From NCBI GenBank assembly GCA_034401795.1, contig CM067369.1:92401241-92465240 (forward strand): a DNA stretch of 64,000 nucleotides. The letters are read 5' to 3'. Position 1 is the stretch's first letter. Each line of letters starts with the position of its first letter. Below are positions 21,171-33,660 of this stretch, piece after piece. The DNA is from Chaetoderma sp. LZ-2023a. Taxonomy: Eukaryota > Mollusca > Caudofoveata > Chaetodermatida > Chaetodermatidae. The translations under genes and the position numbers were made by a program. The notes under the pieces were generated by a model. It was not told the origin of the DNA. It was given only the letters and a program-made list of their open reading frames with translations, and ran no database searches.

Positions 21171-22165
21171 TTAACGTTTATCTAGAATCGATAAGGCAAG
21201 TGGATTTGACGTGTCACGTAGGTAATGATCTGTAAAACTAGACTCACAGTGCCATTGTGCTACCGACACAATGTCATCCACCAGCATTCCGTTAAACAGA
21301 GCCGTGGATGTCACTACGCCATGGACACTATGAGCCTTGACCATGTCAACTTGTTTACCCGTGGCGGCTTTGTGGAAATGCTGGATGCATTCCACAATCC
21401 ACCTAGAAATGGTATCTTTAGCTCCTCTCCCATGTGGTTCAATGTAAGATAGCCATAAAGCACTAGGGTCCGTCCGCCATTCCTGTGTACGTTGTTTATA
21501 ACACATTAATGCATGGACTGGACACCAAGCCTTTGAATTAGGATCAAACCTAGACAAAGCGGGTAAAACTATAGTCTGACCAGGATATTTTAAAGACTGG
21601 TTCTCCGCCATAAAGTTAACTCTAGGTATAAGCCTAAGGCCTTCCCCTGTCACCACAAAACGGTCTGGCTCTGCTGACAAAGCATGTATTTCACTTCTTC
21701 GTCTGGCTGAAGCTGCAGCAATCAGAAAAACTGTTTTAAGCGTCAACATTTTCATGGAAATTGAGCTTAGTGGTTCAAAGGGTTTATCTGCTAATACTTG
21801 AAGTACTAACGATAAACTCCAAGACGGAACCACTGGTGGATTCCTTGGTCTAAGATTACCCATGCCTTTGATTAAAGTATTTAGATTACATACTTCATCA
21901 CTTCCCCTATTAGCCAAGCAAGGAATAACTGACATTAAAGCTGACTTGTAGCCGACAATAGAGTTAGGCTTGAGGGTATAGGCATCAAAAAGGTGACAGA
22001 GGAAATCAACTACTACCTGAATAGATGCATCCAATGGATTAACACATCTTTTTTAGCACCATTCAGCAAATCTGTTGATTTTATACTTATATGCTCTGGA
22101 GGTTGACCCCCTTGTGGCTTTAGCCATAAACATGGCTGCTTGCTCAGAAAACCCCTCCTTAACTG
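21171..22165 (-). pseudogene. DIRS element 1 tyrosine recombinase, broken
   Basis: This is a phage-integrase-like YR. The N-terminal DNA-binding part (FSEQAAMFMAKA.., SRAYKYKINRFAEWC) is followed by a stop at about 22053 caused by a one-base loss. The catalytic part then runs open to 21171. Box I ARRRSEIHAL and the final DHYLRD tyrosine are present. The HxxR motif reads HSVH, so the second catalytic Arg is lost. It would have been inactive even without the frameshift. Confidence 0.88.
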
Positions 22166-24110
22166 CTGACAACATCCACACAGTCAATTGGAACATTGAC
22201 AGGTTATTGTGCAAGGCCTTGCCCTGGAAGATTATGTTGTCCATCAGAGGCAGAGGAACAGGATTGGAGACCAGAAGGGCCAGCAAATCCGTATACCATG
22301 ATCGGCTTGGCCAATTTGGGGCGATCAGAAGCACTTGGCATTCCTGCTGCCTGATTTTCTCGAGAACTTTTGGAATCAGGATTGCTGGCGGGAATGTGTA
22401 TGCATACATTCCCTCCCAACTGATAGCTAATGCATCTATTGCGATAGTGCTCGGATCTGGAATCGGAGAGACGTACGTCGTCATCTTCGCATTCTTGTTC
22501 GTTGCGAATAAATCTATGTTGGGCTTGCCCCAGTGCTTGAACAGGCGATCCGCCACAAATTGATTTAGTTGCCATTCCATAGGAAGAATGCTCATTCTTC
22601 GGCTCAATGAGTCTGCTAATAGATTTAGTCTTCCCGGAATGTGAACTGCTTTCAGGGAAATCCCATGATCTAGGCACTAGCAAAGCAGTTTCCACGTCAT
22701 CATACAGACTGGGCGACTTCGTTCCACCCTGGCGATTTATGTAAGTCACTACTGTTGTATTGTCTGATCGAACCAGCACACTCTTGCCCTTAACCTTCTC
22801 TAGGAAGTGTTCCATGGCTAAGACTACTGCTCGCATTTCCAGCAGATTGATATGTTCTCTTGACCGATCCAGATTCCAAAGCCCTGATACTTTGTTTTCT
22901 TCCAGGCAAGCTCCCCATCCCTCCATTGATGCATCTGTGTACATCGTTAACTGAGGGTGGGGAGGTGACAACGTCAACCCCGCCAGGAGATTTTCTCTCT
23001 TTATCCACCATTGAAGGTGGTGAATAAGAGGTTCCAACACTGACACCTTTGAGTCCAGGAAACCCGTATTCTGGGTCCACTGTGTCATGAGAAATAACTG
23101 GATCGGCCGCCAGCATAAGGCTGCCTGAGGAATGACTGGTTCCAAAGAAACCATCCACCTCAACATTCTCAAATAGACCCGTGCCAGCACATGACGACTG
23201 TTGCACACTGACTGTATGACTGAGATGAGTATTTCTACTCTCTCTTGAGATGGATAAACATATCCTATCTCTAGATCGAAGAACATGCCGCGGTAAACAA
23301 ACTTCTGGGATGGAGTCAGCTCTGACTTTTGAAAGTTGATTATCCAGCCTAGATCTGTAAGAGTTTTCAAAACTATCTCCAGATTTGCTGATAGACTTAT
23401 TTGAGTGTGTGCCTTTAACAGCCAGTCGTCTATGTACGTGTGGATTACTATGTGTCTCCTGCGGAGGTATGACATCATAGCTTGGACCACTCGAGTGAAG
23501 ACCAGAGGAGCCGTCGATATACCAAATGGGAGAACCCAGAATTCCCATTGGCGGCCCTGAAATGCAAATCTCAGGAACTGACGAAAACTCTTCACAATGG
23601 GAATGTGAAAATAGGCATCTTTTAGATCTATTGATGCTGTCCACATTCCCTTCCTCAATCCTGCTAACACCGTTCTCACAGTTTCCATTTTGAAACTTGG
23701 TGTGAGGATAAACCTGTTGAGCGGTTTGAGGTTGAGAATTGGTCTCCACCCTCCAGTGCTTTTTGTCACTAGGAACACGGTTGAATAATAACCCGGACAT
23801 TTTTGTGCCGGTTGAATAGCGTGTTTTAGTATGAGGGATTGAATTTCTTCCTCTATACACAAATGTTGATCTGGATCTCTTGGATTTTGAGTCCAGATCG
23901 GAACCAGAGACAGGCACAATGGCTGATTTGAAATCCAGATGGGATGGTAACCGACTGAAAGCCATCGCAAGACTGAGTGGTCCTGAGTAACCAGCTCCCA
24001 CTCTTGCATGTGGAAGGCCAGACGGCCTCCCACGGGTGCACCTAAGGATTGAGATGGACCCGAGAAATGTAAGAGAAGCCCTGTCTCTGGTGGCTGTCCT
24101 AGCAGCACTG
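22130..24110 (-). pseudogene. DIRS element 1 reverse transcriptase-RNase H
   Basis: RT motifs in order: GGWRPILNLKPLN, SIDLKDAYFHIPI, LPFGISTAP, YIDDWLLKAHT (catalytic YxDD near 23425). RNase H follows with YTDASMEGWG, LLEMRAV, VRSDN and RLIE/ADSLSR-region sequence. The frame is open from gag into RT and RH without a stop until a frameshift near 22690, so gag and RT appear fused here, unlike in the other copies. Confidence 0.88.
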
Positions 24111-26094
24111 GTGTGGTCTTTTTGAGAGGCGACCCATCAGGTTCGGCTCCCACGACCAGAACCCCGCGCTCCTCTACCAGCGCCACGCGCACCTCAGTAC
24201 GCAGGCTGTGTGGCGGGTTGCGCTGGAGGAGCCTGCGCTCCCCCCTAGCTGGCTTACGCTGTCGCTGCCGTGGCCGACGCTGCGTAGGTGGTTGGCCTCT
24301 GACAAGGCCACCACGACCTCTAGCCTGCTGAGGGTGGAAGGCAGGGGGTGCTGCTTGAACATGCTCCCTGCGGAGTACTTTAAACTGCTCTCGCAGCGCC
24401 CTCTGGTTGTTTACCAGGTTTATGGTTTGTTGGAGGTGCAGGCATCCTTCACCTCCAAACAACCCTCAACCTGCCATCGGCGTCCGAAGAAGCCGATTGT
24501 ACAGGTCCTGCGAGGGGCACAAATTGTCAAGGGAAGTTTAGCGGGCTACGGATGCTGCTACCACCCCCTGTAGCAGCTGGGAAACGTGCGAGAGAGCCGA
24601 GATGGCTCCTCTCGTACTTTCCTCCATGTCCCGCAGTGCAGAATTAGCGTTGCGCAGAGCGCTAGCGCACAAGGGTCCCGTTTCAGACTGGGACCCAGGC
24701 CGCGTGTCTTCGCCCTAAGCCGCACGGTCATCTGTGCAAGGCTTTGGAATGACGCCATACTTCTGATATAGATCAGAACTTATACGGCAGCACCGTGCCA
24801 CCTCGTGAGGGGCCTTCACAAGGCGTCCTTTCGGCAGAATGGATGTCTCTGCCACAGCGAACATATCAATGATATGCTCCACATATGGCAGAGATGGCAT
24901 GATGCTCGTCACCGGTTTCCCTCCCAACCACGGGCGCTGGTCCCGCTGGGAAGCCGGTGGATCCACCTGGAGTTCTGGCTTGATGTTCACCAGCCATTGG
25001 CAAGCATCCAACCAGTCTTCCTCGGTGGCCACCTGTGAATGTTCGACGAGCCTAGGGCCTTCGTCGTCCTCAACCACATTCACTGGTGGGGTAATGGCCG
25101 GAGCTGAAGATACTCCTGGATAGCCAGGGAAGCCATACGGACCCGCAAGGGATGGCATGGCTTGCACCGTGGCTATTCCAGGAGCCGGATCTACGGCGTC
25201 ATGGGAGGCTAAAAGCATGATGTCACAGTCCGGGCCTTCCTCACGGTAACTCTCGGCAAGCCGAGGGATATGGTATGGATGGCCATCGGCTCCTAGCCGG
25301 CCTAGCCGTTGAGCCGTGAAACCCACTCCAGAAGAAGTAGTTCCCTGGAAAAGGCCACCCATGGGCCCCTGTGGGGGCCCATGGGAATCCATTTCCATGG
25401 CCACAGGGGCCCATGGGAATCCATTTCCATGGCCATCGACTCATCGGTAGGCCATAACAGTGTCCTCTTCTTCCTGCCCAGAAAGATTAGACGCCAAGCT
25501 TGAAAAGGGATCAAGCTCAGTCTGGGCAGGAGGGATATCGCGCGAGGCGCTGATACCTTTAGCCTTAGGCTGCTCTAGAGCACTCGATAAGCGAGCGCCC
25601 GAGGCCATGGCTTTCGCTCCCAGGTCCACGGGCGAGGCAAGCCTCAGCGCCGGACCAATGGGAGCCGTCTCTGGGTCTATAACGAAAACTGGTTTGGTAA
25701 GAGAACCAGACCCAGAGACGGGAATACTCTGTCTTGGAGCAAATGAAGAAGACAATGACGAAACTGACCCGGGAAGCAAGCTGCGAAGCAACTCCGGGAC
25801 AAGATCCGTGATCGTCTTCTTCATTTCTCTCATCATTTCAAGACGGAAGGTCTCCATGTCTGGCATGGATGCCTTCCTCTTCTTACCACACTCATTTTCC
25901 AGACGCCTCTTCTCGTCTGCCACCCGGTCTTTCACCCGCTGATTTAAAAAATCAGTTAACACCTCCACTGGCCACGACTCACATACATGGCAATTTAGAA
26001 GAGGCCCGCACATACTGCACCTAGTGCAATCATGAGGGAAATAGCGGGCCTTCAGAAAATGGTGGCAGGAAGGGCATTTGTTCTCAATACCCCT
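24110..26094 (-). pseudogene. DIRS element 1 gag, main exon, broken
   Basis: The acceptor ttttcag lies at 26095. The first residues form a Cys cluster (CPSCHHF, CTRCSMCGPLLNCHVC), a likely zinc-binding module. A coiled basic stretch and the conserved LVPELLRSLLPG follow. A stop lies at 25441 and another near 24715, plus later shifts. An Arg/Gln-rich tail (RGQPPTQRRPRQRQR) ends it. A local 36-bp duplication (gggcccatgggaatccattt) at about 25365-25437 coincides with the first break. Confidence 0.8.
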
Positions 26095-26871
26095 CTGAAA
26101 AGACACAAACGGAAACAATTAGTTTTTAGTTATGACGAACCAAAAAACCAATTGCAGAAGGCTAATAACATCCATAAGGAAAACTTTTGACCATCAAATG
26201 TAAGATAAGCCAGGCCCATAGAAAAAACTATAGGCCTGACAAAAAGTAAACAAATCCTAAAACCTTGTTATACTTCTTTAAGAAGACAAGGGAGACATAA
26301 GAATTTGAACTTGAATACTTGAGGCGAACTTTTTTAGACTTCACAGCTCAAAACAAAGATTCATTAGTAATAGAACTTTATAAACACAATGAACCTATGC
26401 AAACCATCAAGAGAGATAAATAACTCAACACTCAGTCAAAAAACTTCTAAAATATTTAGAAATAAAATGACTGAAATTTTTTCTCTCTCCTAAATAACCT
26501 CATAAGATGACTTCTGAGGACGAGTGAAGTCTGATAAACAACACAGGAATACCTGATCCTGAGTCCAAAACCATGTGGTGGGGAGAGAATGTGGAAAAAT
26601 TACTTCTTATGGTAATAATTCCCTCAGCAAACTCATAATAAAATAGAAGGACCCAGAAACCAAGTATAAATATTGTTTAAATAAAAGGATACCCTTCAGA
26701 TATCAGCTCATGTGTCTGAAAAATAAAGCACAACATGTGTTAGCTAATATATAGGCCTCCCCCATAAAAGAGCTAGCCTAGTAAAGATGTATCCACGAGA
26801 TAGCGCGAATCCCGGAAATACCATCCGAGTCAACACGCACATTTTTTATCAATAAATTTACTAAAGTACAC

Positions 26872-26922
26872 CTGATGGCTTGGACCGGGAGCATCCTCTG
26901 GCGACTTGGCAGCATCAGACAT
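26872..26922 (-). CDS. DIRS element 1 gag exon 1
   Basis: A 17-codon ATG exon (MSDAAKSPEDAPGPSHQ) ends CAG at a gtgtac donor. The same exon is conserved in all four elements (M-x5-SP-E/Q-E/D-x-x-G-P/S..Q) at the same distance from the Cys-cluster exon, and it joins that exon in phase 0. Confidence 0.7.
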
Positions 26923-27239
26923 ACTAATAATGTCAAAACAAGTTGCAAAACAACTCAAAGCTTAAAAAAGAATGAAAGCAAAAGCAAGGCTAGAAAGCGT
27001 GTTGCAATGGCAGGTCAATATTTTAAGAAGAGAATGAATCAGCCCCGCGCATGTGCGGGTTTGGGCTGCTCATCCGCTGGACTGTCAGTTGTGTAACCTG
27101 CCCAGTGGGGGCGGTTTCTTTTTAATTCTGAGTATTATTGAAGCTAGGTCGATATTTAGGAAATATCATAAAGTATCAGGGTGGTAAGTATACTCTTGAT
27201 GTGAAATGTCTGCCTGCTGAATTTCTGCAGACTTCATTT

Positions 27240-27410
27240 CCCATGGGGTTTAACTCTGGATATACTGAATATTTTGAAATCAATTTGACTGAAAGTTGTT
27301 GGTGGCTTAGCCACCAATAACTTTCAGTCAAATTGTTTACAAAATATTCAGGTCTAGTTATCGCCCATTGAAATTATTGTCTGGTGGTATGCAGCGAATA
27401 TGTACCAGTA
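27240..27410. repeat. Family E palindrome
   Basis: The arms gaatattttgaaatcaattt.. and ..caaaatattcagg flank agttgttggtggcttagcc/ggct..accaataactt. The right flank is cccattgaaatta. The same element occurs at 58395-58600. Confidence 0.8.
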
Positions 27411-27658
27411 TTGTGCCAGTTACTCCAACGATGAATTTTGAAAAATATTCTCCTGATCTGCAAATCAACATTTCTAGTGGCAATTTGAGACATGTGACAG
27501 AAAGACCTAAAATACAGTGTGTGTGTGTGCATGCATGCGCATGTGCTTGCACATGTACTTGAAAGCCTGTTACCATATAACATATATTGTAGGTAATAGT
27601 GCTAATAGATAATGTTAATAATGCTAGTTTTCAGGAAAGAATTATTAGAGAAACTTAC

Positions 27659-27788
27659 TGGCAGTGGTTCCTTCATCACGTGCATGACAGCATAAGTACC
27701 CAGACCACTACACAAACATTTGGTAGATGTTTGATCACGTGACAGCGCCTGACAACCATCATCCATCCAGTAGCCCTCGGCAAGATGT
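27659..27788 (-). CDS. aGPCR exon 9: second half of GPS, degenerate cleavage site
   Basis: The acceptor is ttctttcag and the donor gtaagt. The exon has 1 nt plus 43 codons and ends in phase 0. It encodes HLAEGYWMDDGCQALSR.. and ..TKCLCSGLGTYAVMHVMKEP. The Trp, GC and CxC framework of the GPS is present. The consensus His-Leu-Thr/Ser at the autoproteolysis site is replaced by Gly-Leu-Gly, so self-cleavage is not expected. The GTYAVM stretch occupies the tethered-agonist position. DIRS elements 2 and 1 lie in the introns on either side. Confidence 0.92.
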
Positions 27789-28018
27789 CTGAAAGAATTA
27801 ATAGCCTGTATTATATTTACTACCCTACTTGGTCTTATCTTATGGGATGATAAGTTAGTGTTTTCTGAGACTTGAAGGAGTGTTCAGTTCCTTGAGCTGT
27901 ATTCATACATGTAGTTCCCTGCATAGATTCTGTATATCTTAACACCTTTATTGACAAAACTCCAATACACATACTTCAATGGAGGAATTCGTTCAGTCAG
28001 TAAAGTATCTGATGTGAT

Positions 28019-28226
28019 ATTAACCCTCTAATGGTAACGATCGGTCAAGAAAATTCACATTTTTGTTTAGTGAATGTTCATTTTGAGGCCAAGAGAAGAT
28101 TGTTATCGAGCCAGCCATTTCCAGCAGTAAATTTTCAAAAATCATCTTCTCTTCTCCTGGAAACAGACATTCCTCAACATGACTGCAGTGGCTGGTTTTG
28201 ACCAGCTTGACCATCACAGGGTTAAT
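28019..28226. repeat. Family A foldback, diverged
   Basis: It starts attaaccctctaatgg and ends cacagggttaa. The left arm is shortened. Confidence 0.75.
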
Positions 28227-28304
28227 TTTTAACAAGAGCTCTGCAAACAGAACATAATACCCCGCCATGATGACAAACAAATGAATGAGCGCTATCAGAA
28301 AACA

Positions 28305-29345
28305 GCAATTTCTTCCTCAGACCCAGAGCAGTAATCTTATGAAGTTTCAAAGCGATCCACTAAATAATCACGGAGTTATCATCTGGAAATCAATTTGATG
28401 ACCATATTGGATTTCAGATCAGCTACAATGTCAATAAGTTTCTTCCTCAGACCTAGTCCTGTCATTCTATGAAGTTTTGAAGTGATCCGCTAAACAGAAA
28501 TAGAGTTACATGTATCGTTCGGAAATAAATTTTCCAGATGGCCACCAGTGGCTGGTGGCCATCTTGGATTTAAGATCATCATTGATTTCGACAGCTTTCT
28601 TCTCGACACCTAGTCCAACCACCCTATGAAGCTTCAAAGCAATCCAATAAGCGGTAATGGAGTTATTATTCAGAAACCAATTTTCAAGATGGCCACCCTT
28701 GGCTGGCGACCATCTTGGATTTTGGGTTATCGTCGATTTCGATGTGTTTCTCCTCCACACCTAGTCCAACCACCATATGAAAAAGCAAAGCAATCCAATA
28801 AATGGTAACGCAGCTATCATCCGGAAACAAATCATCAATATGGCCGACAGTGGCTGTAAGCCATTTTGTATTTCAGATCATCATCAATTTCGATAGGTTT
28901 CTTCCACAGACCCAGTCCAACCACCCTATGAAGTTTCAAAGTGATCCGCTAAACGGTAACAGAGTTATCATTCGGAAAAGAATTTTCAAGATTGCCATCT
29001 GTGGTTAGCAGCCATCTTGGACTTTGGGTCATCGTCAATTTTGATAGGTTTCATACACAGACTTAGTCAAACAAACCTGTGAAGTTTCAAAGCAATCCGA
29101 TAAACGGTAATGGAGTTATCGTCCGGGAAACCAATTTTCAAGATGGCCGCCTGTAGCTGGTGGCCATCTTGGATTTCGGATCATCGTCAATTTTGATAGG
29201 TTTCTTCCTCAGACCTAGTCCAACCAACCACCTTTTGAAGTATCAAAGCGATCTGATAAACAGTAACAGAGTTATCATCCAGAAACCAATATTCATGGTG
29301 GCAACCTGTGGCTGGCAGCCATCGTGGATTTAACCAGCCATCGTG
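28305..29345. repeat. Tandem array, period about 150 bp, 7 units
   Basis: Units are marked by tatgaagtttcaaagcgatcc near 28337, 28470, 28626, 28775, 28928, 29080 and 29236. Each carries an inner palindrome (ggccaccagtggctggtggcc), catcttggattt and cttcctcagacctagtcc. Confidence 0.88.
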
Positions 29346-29675
29346 GATTTAAGATCATAGTCTGACTTTCACTACAAAAATTGTAGACACATCAAGCTTC
29401 AAGTTTTACACTAAGCCAGACCATCGCCTGCGTTGTTATTAAAATATAAACTCTTGCTGACATCATTAGACAATAAAAGCAATAGCATCAATTCAAAAGA
29501 ATTTAAAGATAGTCAACCAAAACTGGGCACAAAAGGACCCCCATCTAGCATTCAAAAGCTAAAAGAACAACCGTTTTCACAAGATTAGAATTCTGAATAA
29601 TTAGGCCTAAAATTACTTGTAGAATTGGTCAAGTAATGGCTAGTACCGGTACCTAAGCACATGCGCTAGTAGAAT
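29346..29675. other. Intron: nothing recognised
   Basis: AT-rich, without repeat or coding signature, apart from a taccggtacc palindrome near 29643. Confidence 0.4.
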
Positions 29676-29764
29676 GGAGGATTCCTATTTCTCAGTCAAT
29701 CATATGACATCATAATCAACTACATGACGTGTAAGATGACATCATAATCAATTACATCATGAAT
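29676..29764. repeat. Family D MITE, left part (split by DIRS element 2)
   Basis: It reads gattcctatttctcagtcaa to attacatcatgaat and continues on the far side of the DIRS element at 36748. Confidence 0.85.
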
Positions 29765-30048
29765 TAAACGAAATCAAGGATTTCTTTTTTCACGAGAGAG
29801 TTGATACTTACCTCCCTAATACTTTTGATATTGCTAAATATTGGCTTTCACTCAATAAACACTCAGATTAAAACAGTTAGGTGCCCCTACTGGGCAGGGA
29901 GTCAGAGCGTAGTCTGGCGGATGCCAGCCCCACCACTGCGCATGTGCAGACTAGCACTTCCTCTGACTAATTTATTGGCTGATACACATGCAACTATAAA
30001 GAGCCTGAAGACCGAGCCTCTGTGGGGTGGAGAGGCCGGGTCCGTATC

Positions 30049-30149
30049 TAGGGAGGTAAGTATCAACTCTCTCGTGAAAAAAGAAATCCTTGATTTCGTT
30101 TATTTCACATCAAGAGTATACTTACCTCCCTAATACTTTTGATATTGCC
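30049..30149. repeat. Element 2 ICR
   Basis: It contains the complements of the left (ccttgatttcgttta) and right (tttcacatcaagagta) termini joined head to head, matching this element's own ends exactly, including caagg and cacatc. Confidence 0.92.
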
Positions 30150-30689
30150 AGAATTCGACAGTGAATTCGGCGGGAGGGAGGCGAGGTCAAAAGACCAGCT
30201 CATCCCTATACGCTTTTCTGCGTTTAAGGCACTTAAACTTCTGAAACTGTATGAAAAAACAGTCAGGATTTGACTAACCATCGGATAACACCCCCGATGT
30301 ATGAGAGATGACCGAATGTCATATGCGCTCCCCCCCCCCTCCTTCCTGGGAGGAAGAGTCGAATGACCTCAATGTCCTATACGCTCTCTACGTACAAGTG
30401 CCATGTACTACAGGACAGAGACGAAAAGCTCCATTTTCGTATACTCTCAACAATGAACCACATAAATACACAAAACCATCATCATATAAATAACGGGTAG
30501 CGTGACAAGACAATCAACAATGGACAACACATACACAAGGCTGACCTTGTTGAAATGGCTGCTGACATCCTCTTCCCATTGGTGAAGATCGATGCAGTCC
30601 CAAATTAGTGGTTGTTTCCATAAATTAATTGTGAAATATATAAGCAATGAGGAAACCCCATCAAAAATATATATGCCTAGTTATTTTTT

Positions 30690-31715
30690 TAAAAATCGAC
30701 AAGGCGAGAGGATTAGAGGTGTCACGGAGATAATGGTCTGTAAAACTTGACTCACAGTGCCACTGAGCCACCGACATAATATCATCCACAGGGACCCCAT
30801 TAAATAGGGCAGTGGATGTCACTACGCCGCGGACACTGTGAGCCTTGGCCACGTCAACCTGCTTCCCGGTGGCGGATTTATGGCAAAACTGAATGCATTC
30901 TACAATCCACCTGGAAATGGTGTCCTTAGAAGCCCTGCCATGGGGTTCAATATATGACAACCATAACGCTGACTGGTCGGTGCGCCACTCCGCCGTACGT
31001 TGTTTGTACCGGCGAAGCGCCCGGACAGGACACCATGCTTTAGAATTAGGATCATATCTAGTTAAAGCAGGCAAAATAATAGGTTGACCTGGATATTTCA
31101 ACGACTGATTTTTAGCCAAGAAATTAATCCTAGGTAGCAGCTTAAGGCCTTCCCCTGAAACCACAAAACGGTCATCCTCGGCTGATAAGGCATGAATCTC
31201 ACTCCTACGCCTAGCCGAGGCCGCAGCAATTAAAAACAGTCTTCAGTGTTAATAGTTTCATCGAAATGGAACTAAGTGGTTCAAACGGCTCATCACCTAG
31301 TACTTGAAGCACTAGCGATAAACTCCAAGACGGAATCACCGGTGGATTCCTTGGTCTTAGATTGCCCATGCCTTTAATTAATACATTTAATGTATTCACT
31401 TCATCACTTCCCCTCTTAGCCAAGCAAGGAATAACAGACATTAAAGCTGACTTATAACCAGCAATAGAGTTAGGCTTGAGGCTATAGGCATCATAGAGGT
31501 GACAGAGGAAATCAGCTACTACCTGAATAGATGCATCCATTGGATCAATACATCTTTTTGAGCACCATTCTGCAAATCTGTTGATTTTATAATTATATGC
31601 TCTGGAGGTTGACCCCCTCCTGGCTTTGGCCATAAACATGGCTGCTTGCTCAGAAAAGCCCTCCTTAATTCTAGATTCCTTGACAACATCCACGCAGTCA
31701 ATCTGAACATTGACG
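30690..31715 (-). pseudogene. DIRS element 2 tyrosine recombinase, frameshifted
   Basis: The N-terminal part (RAYNYKINRFAEWCSKR.., YKSALMSVIPCLAKRG) stops near 31214 after a 2-nt loss at about 31235. The catalytic part continues in another frame. The active-site set is otherwise present: box I Arg in the damaged stretch, HSVR near 30830, and Tyr in DHYLRD near 30735. Confidence 0.88.
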
Positions 31716-33660
31716 GATTGTTGTGAAGGGCCTTGCCATGGAAGATAATATCGTCCATCAGAGGCAGAGGAACCGGATTGCAGACCAGAAGGTCCAGCAG
31801 ATCCGTATACCATGATCGGCTTGGCCAATCCGGGGCGATCAGAAGCACTTGGCATTCCTCTTGTCTGATTTTCTGAAGAATTTTTGGAATCAGGATTGCT
31901 GGAGGGAATGCGTATGCATACATTCTCCCCCAGCTGATAGCTAACGCATCTGTTGCGAAAGCGCTTGGATCCGGAATCGGAGAGACGTACGTCGTCATCT
32001 TCGCATTCTTCTTCGTTGCGAACAAATCGATGTTGGGTTTCCCCCAATGGTCGAACAGACGATCCGCCACACATTGATTTAGTTGCCATTCCGTGGGTAA
32101 AACACTCATCCTTCGGCTCAATGAGTCTGCTAGCAGGTTTAACCTTCCCGGAATATGAACTGCTTTCAAGGTAATCTGGTGATCCAGACACCAACAAAGC
32201 AGTCTCCATGTCATCATACAGAGACTGGGCGACTTCGTTCCACCCTGGCGGTTTATGTAAGTCACAACTGTTGAGTTGTCTGAACGAATAAGAACAATCT
32301 TGCCCTGAACTTTCTGTAAGAAATGTTCCAGGCCCAGGACTACTGCTCTTAGCTCCAGTAGATTTATATGTTCCTTTGACTGTTCCAGATTCCAAAGCCC
32401 TGATATCGTGGACTCTTCCAGGCGAAGCTCCCCAGCCCTCCATCGATGCATCTGTATACACAGTCACCTGAGGGTGGGGAGGGGTTAGCATAACCCCCAC
32501 CAAGAGATTCTCTGTGTCCAACCACCATTGCAGGTGATGAATCAGAGGCGCCAACACTGACACATTCGAGTCCAGCGAACCTGTACTCTGGGTCCATTGT
32601 GTCATGAGAAATAACTGGATCGGCCGCCTGCGTAAGGCGGCCTGAGGAATGACTGGTTCCAATGAAACCATCAACCCCAGCATTCTCAAGTAAACCCGTG
32701 CCAGGACATGACGACTGTCGCACACTGACTGAATTAATGAGATGAGTTTCTGAACTCTCTCCTGAGTAGGATAAACATATCCTGTCTCTAGATCGAAGAA
32801 CATCCCCAGGTAAACAAACTTCTGGGATGGAGTCAGCTCTGATTTTGGGAAATTGATCATCCAGCCTAAGTCTGTGAGAGTTTTCAAAACAATCACCAGA
32901 CTGGCCGACAAACTTTCCCGGGTGTGCGCTTTCAACAGCCAGTCGTCTATGTACGTGTGGACTGCTATGCTTCTCCTGCGGAGGTATGCGGTGATCGCAA
33001 GAACCACACGGGTGAAAACCCGAGGAGCCGTGGAAATTCCGAAGGGTAGCACCCTGAATTCCCACTGTCTGCCCTGGAATGCAAATCTCAGGAAGCGACG
33101 GAAACTCCTGTGTATGGGGATGTGGAAATAAGCGTCCTTCAAATCTATCGACGCTGTCCACATTCCCCTCTCTAACCCCGCCAACACCGAGCGCACAGTC
33201 TCCATCTTGAAACTGGGCGTCTCTATGAACTTGTTCAATGGCTTGAGGTTGAGAATTGGTCTCCACCCTCCGGTGTTCTTTGTTACTAAGAACAGGGTTG
33301 AATAGAAGCCCGGACACCTCTGTGCCGGCTGAATAGCTCCTTTTTGTATGAGGGAATTTATTTCCTCCTCGATACACAACCTTTGATCTGGATCTCTCGG
33401 ATTTGGAGTCCAGATCGGCACTAGAGACAGTCGCGATGGCGGGCCTGTCATCCAATCGGGATGATACCCGACTGAAAGCCATCGCAAGACTAAACGGTCC
33501 TGAGTTAACCGTTCCCACTCTTGCATGTGGTCGGCTAATCGGCCTCCCATCGGTCCACCTAGGGATAGAGGTGGACATAAGGCGTGCAAGAGCGGCACTG
33601 TCTCCTTTGCCAGAAACACCGGCGCGGTTCTCACCGCGGTAACCGTCCCATCAGGAACGA
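31519..33660 (-). pseudogene. DIRS element 2 RT-RNase H, frameshifted
   Basis: The RT core is in one frame (SIDLKDAYFHIPI, LPFGISTAP, YIDDWLLKAHT near 32945). A one-base insertion near 32421, just after YTDASMEGWGA, moves RNase H (NLLELRAVVLG, IRSDNSTVVTYIN, IPGRLNLLADSLSR) to a second frame that ends at 31519. The C-terminus overlaps the YR start in a different frame. The N-terminus overlaps the gag end. Confidence 0.9.

Larger units (their letters stand above)
18010..27206 (-). mobile_element. DIRS retrotransposon, element 1 (diverged subfamily)
   Basis: The left terminus is taaacgaaatcacgg and the right terminus actcttgatgtgaaa. The terminal inverted repeats share gatacttaccaccctgatac and more. 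An ICR lies at 18294-18392. On the minus strand the order is gag exon 1, gag, RT-RNase H, tyrosine recombinase. Without the nested insertion (18675-20892) the length is close to 7 kb, like the other three. It differs from them in the ITR (accaccctg versus acctcccta) and throughout the genes. It has multiple frameshifts and stops and is not autonomous. It lies in the intron between the GPS and TM1 exons. Confidence 0.92.

Noticed and set aside
22204..24001. Long secondary frames over DIRS genes (for example 403 codons at 22790-24001)
   Set aside because: Alternate frames of the RT-RNase H region. Similar shadows recur at the same place in the other three elements without independent motifs.
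18010..27206. LTR retrotransposon or Ngaro/PAT-type element
   Set aside because: Ends are inverted, not direct, and there is an ICR rather than split direct repeats, so the DIRS1-type layout fits better. No integrase or protease was seen.
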